The notes under the pieces: generated by a model
The model's input: only the letters and a program-made list of their open reading frames with translations
Told to the model about the DNA's origin: nothing
Database searches by the model: none
Shown: piece after piece, positions 1 through 5,462 of the stretch
How positions within the stretch are numbered: the stretch's first letter is position 1
Layout of the letters: each line of letters starts with the position of its first letter
Source: Treponema sp. UBA1798
GTDB taxonomy: Bacteria > Spirochaetota > Spirochaetia > Treponematales > Treponemataceae
Assembly (NCBI GenBank): GCA_002319875.1
Contig: DCFS01000153.1
Location: forward strand, 1-11,756
Length of the DNA: 11,756 nt
Reading direction: 5' to 3'
Program-made: the position numbers and the translations under genes

Positions 1-237
1 CTTTCCATAGCACGTTCGATCAGGTCAAGGTCGACAAAAGGAAAAAGCCTCATGTTTATGTGCTTTATCCTGTTCGGATATATGTGCGGACTTACCTCAA
101 AGTTTATGACTCATACCTATAATCTTGCATTCTGGTTCTATTTTCCGAACATTATTATGGTCAGCACGGATATCTTCCTGTTTTTCAGAAACCGCAGTAT
201 AGAAAAACAGGAAGCATCACCTAATGAGGTACTATAG
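1..237 (+). CDS. C-terminal part of a small membrane protein, possibly PQ-loop type (5' end outside window)
   Basis: The reading frame is open from base 1 to the stop at 235-237, so only the last 78 codons are present and the start lies upstream. The visible part has two hydrophobic stretches. One follows a basic segment with STKGKS; the other ends in FPNIIMVSTDIFLFF, followed by a charged tail (RNRSIEK). A basic K-S/G-S segment leading into one helix, then a helix carrying P-N and ending in basic residues, resembles the second half of PQ-loop (SWEET/SemiSWEET-like) proteins. The resemblance rests on pattern only, since the PQ motif itself would lie upstream. The 40-base gap to the ferredoxin gene and the absence of a visible terminator suggest co-transcription. 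That it is the end of a real membrane protein is fairly likely; the family is a guess. Confidence 0.5.
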   Translation, partial: LSIARSIRSRSTKGKSLMFMCFILFGYMCGLTSKFMTHTYNLAFWFYFPNIIMVSTDIFLFFRNRSIEKQEASPNEVL

Positions 238-277
238 CGAAGCGTATGCTCCGTAGAGATTCCAACAGGAGGAATAT

Positions 278-523
278 ATGAAAATTGAAGTTTGTCTGGG
301 AAGTTCATGCCATGTAAAAGGCGGAAACAAAATTATCGATCTTCTGAAAAAGGCCATTAAGGAACATCAACTCGAGGATAAAGTCGAACTTGCAGGAACA
401 GTCTGCCTCGGGCAATGTAAATCCGGTGGTGTGAATATGAAAATTGACGGTACTATTATTACCGGCGTTACGGAAAAAGGTTTCAACGAGTTCTTTGATG
501 AAAAAGTAATCAAGGCTCTTTGA
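278..523 (+). CDS. Free-standing thioredoxin-like [2Fe-2S] ferredoxin (NuoE/HydC-like domain)
   Basis: This 81-residue protein has four cysteines in the pattern C6-x4-C11 and C43-x3-C47 (CLGSSC and CLGQC). That is the ligand set of the thioredoxin-fold [2Fe-2S] ferredoxin domain found in NuoE, HydC and small stand-alone ferredoxins. It starts directly at the fold (MKIEVCLG), with no signal peptide and no extra N-terminal helical domain, so it is a cytoplasmic single-domain electron carrier. The start is fixed by a strong Shine-Dalgarno (aggagga, about 268-274) just ahead of the ATG. It follows the truncated membrane protein gene and is closed by the terminator at 537-579. Such proteins often work beside NADH-linked hydrogenases or dehydrogenases, but no such partner is visible here, so the redox partner is unknown. 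Confidence 0.88.
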   Translation: MKIEVCLGSSCHVKGGNKIIDLLKKAIKEHQLEDKVELAGTVCLGQCKSGGVNMKIDGTIITGVTEKGFNEFFDEKVIKAL

Positions 524-536
524 TATAGACAGGACT

Positions 537-579
537 GGGACCGGCAGGATAATCCCGCTTTCTGCCGGTCCCTTTTTTT
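537..579 (+). terminator. Strong rho-independent terminator after the ferredoxin gene
   Basis: A perfect 11-bp G+C-rich stem (gggaccggcag at 537-547 with ctgccggtccc at 562-572) encloses a 14-base loop and is followed immediately by seven T residues (573-579). It lies 13 bases past the ferredoxin stop and separates that transcript from the next gene. Confidence 0.93.
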
Positions 580-651
580 GCCATCAGGACAGTGCGGAGA
601 AAAACCAGCGTAATTTTACGTGTCCTCAAAGTCTCTGTATGCAGATTTTTT

Positions 652-680
652 TTTACATGCCGATAATAATATGGTAGAAT
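652..680 (+). promoter_or_regulatory. Sigma70-type promoter of the 700-1581 gene
   Basis: TTTACA (652-657) and TAGAAT (675-680) are separated by exactly 17 bases, each within one or two mismatches of the consensus. Transcription would start near 687, giving a very short leader before the Shine-Dalgarno ggagg (691-695) and the ATG at 700. This gene therefore appears to be transcribed on its own. Confidence 0.65.
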
Positions 681-699
681 AAAATAAATCGGAGGTTGT

Positions 700-1581
700 A
701 TGCTCAGGAAATTTTTAATCTGCCTGTTGTACTGTGCAACGGCAGGACTGCTTTTCCCGGAAGAAACAGTAAAAATCGACACCGCTTTGCTTGATAAAGC
801 ACCCATTGTAAAATATACGGAAAACAGATCCCCTGTTTCATGGAGTAACTTCAATTCCGGAAAACAAATTCGTGATATGGGCCGCAAACTTGGAGCGGAA
901 ATCAGGTATCAGGAGCAGGTAAAAAAAGCAGAGTCTCCCTATACCAGCGGATATCCATCCTATAAATACAGAGCTGTACGAATCTATCCGGATAAACGAG
1001 CGGGTGCCGACGTTGTATATATCGGTAAATATTCAAAAGTTGATACATTCAGAAATCTGACCCGTATTATTTCCGGCTATATTGAAGAAGCCTACGGTAT
1101 TCCCATGGAAAAAGCGGACAGTATCGCCGTAAAAGTCTGTTACTGGAATACAAATCATTATAACGATAAAAATTATTTCCGCGTTAATTTTGAAGTCAGA
1201 ATACGGGAAGTCTTCAATAACAGAACAACAAACATAGGCCTGGCAAAATCATATAAAAACTGGCCGGGTAAAGCACGAATTGTCATCCCATTTAAGATGA
1301 TTAAAGAAGCTGTCCCGGAAGTTGCAGAACCTGTACAACCAAAAGTTGAACCGCTGCCTGAACCGGCAAAGGAACCACAGCCCGCCGTTATTCAACCCAC
1401 AGTTGTTCAACAGAATTTGCAGCCGGAAACAGATACCGCGCCGGAACAGGATACCGATACAGGAATCTCAAGCCTACCCCTCTTTGTTTTAGTACTTATC
1501 GGTATAGCTGCAGCAGCTCTGATTGTTCTGATTATTTTCCTTATCAAAATACTGATCAATAAGCACCACAGGCAGGACTAA
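700..1581 (+). CDS. Exported protein of unknown function with Pro/Glu-rich linker and C-terminal membrane anchor
   Basis: I do not recognise the family of this 293-residue protein. Residues 1-19 (MLRKFLICLLYCATAGLLF) look like a signal peptide; Cys12 is preceded by Tyr, so it is not a convincing lipobox. Residues about 20-200 form a polar domain with many Tyr, Lys and Arg and alternating hydrophobic strands, for example around 104-118 and 141-170. Residues about 204-258 are a low-complexity linker rich in Pro, Glu, Gln and Val. A single strong transmembrane helix (about 260-286) precedes a short basic tail (NKHHRQD). This predicts a periplasmic head tethered by a flexible stalk to the inner membrane with the C terminus in the cytoplasm. 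The start is supported by ggagg at 691-695 and a good promoter. It converges with opgH, with 16 bases between the stop codons. Confidence 0.8.
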   Translation: MLRKFLICLLYCATAGLLFPEETVKIDTALLDKAPIVKYTENRSPVSWSNFNSGKQIRDMGRKLGAEIRYQEQVKKAESPYTSGYPSYKYRAVRIYPDKRAGADVVYIGKYSKVDTFRNLTRIISGYIEEAYGIPMEKADSIAVKVCYWNTNHYNDKNYFRVNFEVRIREVFNNRTTNIGLAKSYKNWPGKARIVIPFKMIKEAVPEVAEPVQPKVEPLPEPAKEPQPAVIQPTVVQQNLQPETDTAPEQDTDTGISSLPLFVLVLIGIAAAALIVLIIFLIKILINKHHRQD

Positions 1582-1597
1582 AATAACTATAACCCCA

Positions 1598-3538
1598 TCA
1601 GTTCACTAAAAACTTTACTGCCGTTCCAACCAGAACGGCAGATACTGCCCATAAAAAGAATTTCGGATAATATCCGCTATGAATGGCAGAAGAGGGGCAG
1701 GCTATTGAACGACCTTCTATTCTGTCCCGTTCGCTCAACAGCGGTATCCTGCCGCGTTCTTCGGGAATCAAAAGTAAACCGCATAATAAAAAAAAATTTC
1801 CGGCATTTTTACTTGAACTCATAATGGAAAGCGGTACCGCAAAAATCAGACCGGCAAGCACCGGGAGATAATAGAAAAAATAACCTGGAAAATAAAAAAA
1901 GAGCAGAACAGCTATGATTAAGCCGGAGCAACACTGATATTTATGTGCGTACCAGGCTTCTGTCCATGATAATCTTTGTAAATCGCGCCGCTGCGATTTC
2001 CATCCGGAATCCTGTCCTGATATAATTTCTATAATATTTCCGGTATTGGATAACATCATTATCGGTGAAAAAAGAATGGAAAAAAACATTTCCACCAGAA
2101 AACCTGCTGTTATAGCAGCCCTGCCGCCGCACAGATGACACTGATTTGTCCGTAGCATGGTATACGCCCATCCAAGGATTTTCGGAAGGAATAATATTAC
2201 CATGGTATACAGAAAAAGACCAAACATATTGGTATACTGTAACGAATTCCGTATGCAGCAGATCAACCCGTTTATTCCTGTCACAGAAAAACGATGAGAT
2301 ACCGATACCATAACAAATGATCCGGAAATCATCATTAAAAGCCACAAGACAGAAGAAAGGTATCCCATAATACCGATAAGAAAATGCAAACGGCTGCAAA
2401 CAACAAGCCCCTTTGCAGAAATAACTTTCATATGCTGCAGATTTCCCTGCGTCCATCTTCTGTCCCGTATTGTCTGATCCAGAAGCGACGGTGGGCTTTC
2501 TTCCCAGGAACCATATAAATCAGATGCAATTTTTACCTTCCAGTTTTTTCTGCGGATAAGGGCCGCTTCAACAAAATCATGAGAAAGTATATAACCACCA
2601 AACGGTTTCCGGCCGGCAAGCACCGGCAATCCGCAGGAAGCGGCAAATGCCTGCATACGAATAATAGCATTATGCCCCCAATAATTTCCGTCATTCCCTG
2701 ACCAGACAGCTATTCCAGCCGCATTGATTCTGCCATAAACGCGGGACGCAAACTGCTGTAAACGGGCAAAGAAATTCATATGTCCGTATAAAACCGGTAC
2801 TGTCTGGAGGATTCCCAAATCATGATCACCCTGCATTCTTCTTACCAGAGAGTCCAGAGTCGATGCAGACATAATACTGTCAGCATCAAGGATAACCATA
2901 TAGTCGTATCTGGCTCCCCATTTCCGGACAAAATCAGCTATATTGCCAGCCTTTCGTCCGGTGTTCTTTTCCCGGTTGCGATACCACAGGGGCATTACCG
3001 TGAAAAGCCGCTGCTTCAGTTCCCCATACAGGAACAGTTCTCTTTCGATAATATCTTTATCAGTTGAATCGGACAGAATGACTATCTCAAAAAAACCTGC
3101 ATTCCCTGCCTTGTACAGTTCTTTCGCCATTGACTCCAGAGCTGCAAAACAGCGCTGCATATTTTCATTGTACAGAGGCATAACAATTGCTGTCCGGGAT
3201 CCTTCAGCAGAAGATTCCGGCCACAAAGCATGATAACGGTTAAACACCAAGCCAACAACGGCAGATGCCGCTGCAAATGAAATCCATAACAGATTCAGGA
3301 AAAACAAAATGAAAAAAAACAAATAGACAATATGACATAGTTTCTGATATATGAACGAATACAGAATCACTATTCCCGTACCGGAAAAACCGCCTGTCAA
3401 TATGACAAGCAGTATTCTGGCAGCAACAGTTTCTGCTGCCATATGAAGTTCCGGTTTTAATACCGTACAAGTTTTAAGATTTTGAACAGGCATCGCAAGA
3501 CCAGCATACGGAGGCATCATTGAAAAAACATTACTCAT
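1598..3538 (-). CDS. opgH: Glucans biosynthesis glucosyltransferase H (OpgH/MdoH)
   Basis: This is an inner-membrane family-2 glycosyltransferase that builds the glucose backbone of osmoregulated periplasmic glucans from UDP-glucose and passes it across the membrane. Two transmembrane helices (about 40-62 and 69-98) precede the cytoplasmic catalytic domain. That domain shows RTAIVMPLYNE (115-125), LSDSTD (155-160), the metal-binding DAD (218-220), the probable catalytic Asp in SHDFVEA (319-325) and the acceptor motif RDRRW (358-362). A cluster of helices follows, with the family segment LSNTGNIIEIISGQDSGW (496-513). At 646 residues it is far shorter than the 847-residue E. coli protein, mainly because the N-terminal cytoplasmic region before the first helix is only about 38 residues. 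The conserved start segment (MPPYAGLAMPVQNL) is kept. The start has GGAG at 3544-3547 and overlaps the end of opgG by 8 bases, implying translational coupling. Confidence 0.95.
   Translation of the reverse strand: MSNVFSMMPPYAGLAMPVQNLKTCTVLKPELHMAAETVAARILLVILTGGFSGTGIVILYSFIYQKLCHIVYLFFFILFFLNLLWISFAAASAVVGLVFNRYHALWPESSAEGSRTAIVMPLYNENMQRCFAALESMAKELYKAGNAGFFEIVILSDSTDKDIIERELFLYGELKQRLFTVMPLWYRNREKNTGRKAGNIADFVRKWGARYDYMVILDADSIMSASTLDSLVRRMQGDHDLGILQTVPVLYGHMNFFARLQQFASRVYGRINAAGIAVWSGNDGNYWGHNAIIRMQAFAASCGLPVLAGRKPFGGYILSHDFVEAALIRRKNWKVKIASDLYGSWEESPPSLLDQTIRDRRWTQGNLQHMKVISAKGLVVCSRLHFLIGIMGYLSSVLWLLMMISGSFVMVSVSHRFSVTGINGLICCIRNSLQYTNMFGLFLYTMVILFLPKILGWAYTMLRTNQCHLCGGRAAITAGFLVEMFFSILFSPIMMLSNTGNIIEIISGQDSGWKSQRRDLQRLSWTEAWYAHKYQCCSGLIIAVLLFFYFPGYFFYYLPVLAGLIFAVPLSIMSSSKNAGNFFLLCGLLLIPEERGRIPLLSERDRIEGRSIACPSSAIHSGYYPKFFLWAVSAVLVGTAVKFLVN
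1618..1641 (-). terminator. Terminator-like hairpin inside the 3' end of opgH
   Basis: A perfect 9-bp stem (ctgccgttc at 1618-1626 with gaacggcag at 1633-1641) has a 6-base loop. Read on the minus strand it is followed by TAAAGTTTTTAG, so a U-rich stretch comes shortly after the stem in the opgGH transcript. On the plus strand no T-run follows. The stem lies in the last 15 codons of opgH, ahead of its stop. The T-run is not directly adjacent to the stem, so strength is uncertain. Confidence 0.45.
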
Positions 3539-5021
3539 GGCAGCTCCAACGGTAAAGCCAGGTTTCCGTCAGCGGATTATCTTTATACAAAATTCTGGCC
3601 CGCAGATCAGCCTGAGTGTTCTGTCCGGGAAGTAATTCAAAACTGAGCCGGATACCGTGCGTAAGAGGGTTATGTTCAAGCCGCTGATTTTTAACAGAAC
3701 CGGCAGAAGTCTGTAATTCTATATCCATTTTATTTATATCATCAGGAAATAAATCATTTCTGGAAAAATCAACTACAAAAAACCGGCCCAGTATATTTCG
3801 CGGCAGTAAACCTGTCCTGGTAGCAATAACCTTCGCCGTATGTTGTTCCGGTTCTGCCAGCGACCAGTGAATGGTATAATTGAACGTCAGGGAGTCTCCT
3901 TTTACCATATCTCTCTTTACGTTCCAGAACGACACAATATTATCTTCCGTTTCTTCAGACGCAGGAAGTTCTATAAGATCAACACTGCCACCCGGCCAAT
4001 CACTGCCAGGTTCAATCCATGCTGAAGGGCGCTTTTCATAAGATGCCTCAAAATCCTGATAGGAAACTAAATTCCGCTCGCGTTGAACGAGGCCGAAAAA
4101 ACGCGGTGTTTTGCCCGTAAAACTTGACGTCTGTACCTGAGGCGGATTGGACAGCTGATGCCAGATTCCTTCACCATCTTCCGTTTTGAGGATCAGCCCG
4201 TCAGAATCATGTACCCCGCTTCTGAAATCATCAAAATGGAAATGGTTCGATTTATCAAAAAGGAACATTGAAGTAAGCGGGGCAATACCAGGATTGTGAA
4301 CAGGAGCACGCGCAAATATCACTGCTTTTACATGCATTACTGTTTCTGTACCCGGAAAGATGGTAAATGAATAAGCACCTGTTACGGAAGGTCCATCGAG
4401 CAGAGCGTAAATTTCAAGAAACTGACTATCCTGAGCAGGCTCCATAATCCAGAATCTGCCGAAATCAGGGAATTCTTCCGGTACAGATCCGGAAGGATGT
4501 ATAACGATTCCCCGTGCAGACAGTCCGTACCATCCTTTCTGGGGCACCGCCCTGAAGTATGAGGCTCCTTGGAATACAAGAAATTCATCCCAGATGCTTT
4601 TATCATTAAGCGTCGTTCTGATCCTGAACCCGGACAGCGGAACTGTATCACCTGCCGAAAACGGTTTCCCGGAAGTATTGATAAACATATCCTTCCGGCC
4701 GGTCAGTCCGAAAGGAACCCCATGACGTACAATATTCAGTTGTATTTTCTTCCTGAAATAAAAACCTGTTGGAAACAGTTCCAGCCTGAACGGAAGATTT
4801 TCATGAATCCAGACAGCGCTTTCAGGGTTAAAACGGATATTACGGTACTGGTCATATGATAAATCCGGCTGCTTCTCTGTTTCAGATTTCTCCGTCACAT
4901 ATGGCAATTCAGCATTCTGTTCTGCCATGTCCTGTACCGTAGAGAAACTGAAAGGTTTCTCCTGTGCATGAATAACAGGCTGTAAAAGTACATATAAAAA
5001 AAACAGTATCCGTCGCTTCAT
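3531..5021 (-). CDS. opgG: Periplasmic glucans biosynthesis protein G (OpgG/MdoG)
   Basis: This periplasmic partner of OpgH is required for osmoregulated periplasmic glucan formation. Its 496 residues are close to the 511 of E. coli OpgG. Residues 1-19 form a signal peptide (MKRRILFFLYVLLQPVIHA) with likely cleavage before Gln20. The OpgG/OpgD domain is recognisable from DLSYDQYRNIRFNP (53-66), FQGASYFRAV (150-159), YGLSARG (165-171), VHDSDGL (270-276), YEKRPSAWIEP (328-338) and ETEDNIVSFW (357-366). As I recall, two Asp residues 88 positions apart were assigned as catalytic in the E. coli paralogue OpgD (family GH186). Here D272 and D360 sit in the matching motifs with the same 88-residue spacing, so glucanase or transglycosylase chemistry is plausible. 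The start has GGAGG at 5030-5034, eight bases before the ATG. It is first in the opgGH operon. Confidence 0.95.
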   Translation of the reverse strand: MKRRILFFLYVLLQPVIHAQEKPFSFSTVQDMAEQNAELPYVTEKSETEKQPDLSYDQYRNIRFNPESAVWIHENLPFRLELFPTGFYFRKKIQLNIVRHGVPFGLTGRKDMFINTSGKPFSAGDTVPLSGFRIRTTLNDKSIWDEFLVFQGASYFRAVPQKGWYGLSARGIVIHPSGSVPEEFPDFGRFWIMEPAQDSQFLEIYALLDGPSVTGAYSFTIFPGTETVMHVKAVIFARAPVHNPGIAPLTSMFLFDKSNHFHFDDFRSGVHDSDGLILKTEDGEGIWHQLSNPPQVQTSSFTGKTPRFFGLVQRERNLVSYQDFEASYEKRPSAWIEPGSDWPGGSVDLIELPASEETEDNIVSFWNVKRDMVKGDSLTFNYTIHWSLAEPEQHTAKVIATRTGLLPRNILGRFFVVDFSRNDLFPDDINKMDIELQTSAGSVKNQRLEHNPLTHGIRLSFELLPGQNTQADLRARILYKDNPLTETWLYRWSCHE

Positions 5022-5064
5022 GCAGCATACCTCCGCTGAATCAGCTCTTACCCTACCAAGAATT

Positions 5065-5092
5065 CTTTTAGGATACGTCCGGATAATGTCAA
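5065..5092 (-). promoter_or_regulatory. Candidate promoter of the opgGH operon
   Basis: On the minus strand a perfect -35 TTGACA (bases 5092-5087) is followed after 16 bases by TAAAAG (5070-5065) as a fair -10. Transcription would begin near 5058, leaving a leader of about 36 bases with the Shine-Dalgarno GGAGG. A second TTGACA lies 11 bases upstream (5103-5098) inside the inverted repeat, but it has no matching -10. Confidence 0.5.
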
Positions 5093-5122
5093 CGCTTTGT
5101 CAAGAAAATATAACAAAGCGTT
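5091..5122. repeat. 10-bp perfect inverted repeat touching the opgG -35; candidate operator
   Basis: aacgctttgt (5091-5100) is the exact reverse complement of acaaagcgtt (5113-5122), with 12 bases between. The left arm shares two bases with the -35 TTGACA of opgG. No T-run follows on either strand, so it does not look like a terminator. The position suits a repressor or activator site acting on opgGH, but no regulator gene lies beside it. Confidence 0.5.
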
Positions 5123-5357
5123 ATATTTATCGTATGGCCTGTACGCCGATGGATCCGGACATGTCCGCTTCCCTCTGGCATTTTTTTTCCTTCCTGCCAC
5201 GATGAGTTGGAAATCACATACAACCGGGAAACGAAAATGGAAGATAACGGTGAACAACCTGCTGATAGTGGAAATCAGGTGGTTCTACGTTTCTGTACAG
5301 ATTTGCCCCTTCAGCACTTTTATCATGCGGTTTCCCGGGACACGGTATATACAAACA

Positions 5358-5386
5358 TTGAACAGTTATATTCTTTTCTATATAAT
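5358..5386 (+). promoter_or_regulatory. leuS promoter
   Basis: TTGAAC (5358-5363) and a perfect TATAAT (5381-5386) are separated by 17 bases, close to an ideal sigma70 promoter. Transcription would start near 5393, giving an untranslated leader of about 70 bases before leuS. Confidence 0.8.
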
Positions 5387-5418
5387 GGATACTATTATCA
5401 GACATTTTAATTAAATTG

Positions 5419-5447
5419 ACTGTTTTCTGCAGCTACCGGAAAACAGT
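5419..5447 (+). promoter_or_regulatory. Hairpin in the leuS leader just ahead of the ribosome site
   Basis: actgttttc (5419-5427) pairs perfectly with gaaaacagt (5439-5447) around an 11-base loop. The stem ends three bases before the Shine-Dalgarno gaggt (5451-5455), and no T-run follows. It could affect ribosome access or transcript stability. The leader is far too short for a T-box, so the usual tRNA-sensing control of Leu-tRNA synthetase in Firmicutes does not apply. Confidence 0.4.
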
Positions 5448-5462
5448 ATCGAGGTTTCATAC

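Larger units (their letters stand above)
5022..5462. other. Long divergent intergenic region between opgG and leuS
   Basis: This 441-base gap holds, left to right, the opgG Shine-Dalgarno (5030-5034), a minus-strand promoter (5065-5092), a 10-bp inverted repeat (5091-5122), a 12-bp perfect palindrome (5156-5167), a near-consensus leuS promoter (5358-5386), a leader hairpin (5419-5447) and the leuS Shine-Dalgarno gaggt (5451-5455). Bases about 5168-5357 show no clear element apart from an eight-T run at 5181-5188. Short open frames here lack ribosome sites and I do not call them genes. Confidence 0.7.

Noticed and set aside
700..760. Lipoprotein signal at Cys12 of the 700-1581 protein.
   Set aside because: The residue before Cys is Tyr and the hydrophobic stretch ahead is short, so an ordinary signal peptide is more likely.
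510..887. 125-codon minus-strand frame spanning the ferredoxin terminator and the start of the 700-1581 gene.
   Set aside because: It crosses a strong terminator and a good promoter on the opposite strand and antisense-overlaps two better-supported genes.
1941..2456. 171-codon frame on the same strand as opgH in another reading frame.
   Set aside because: It lies wholly inside opgH, whose frame carries all glycosyltransferase motifs; the alternative product is Cys/Phe/Tyr-rich with no domain.
5207..5410. Open frame of up to 67 codons (TTG start, inner ATG at 5237) between opgG and leuS, with protein-like composition.
   Set aside because: Neither start has a ribosome site, I recognise no family, and the near-consensus leuS promoter lies inside its 3' part. 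More likely non-coding, though a conserved homologue would reverse this.
5022..5462. Possible T-box or other riboswitch upstream of leuS.
   Set aside because: The transcribed leader is only about 70 bases, shows no T-box sequence or anti-terminator pair, and the host does not look like a Firmicute.
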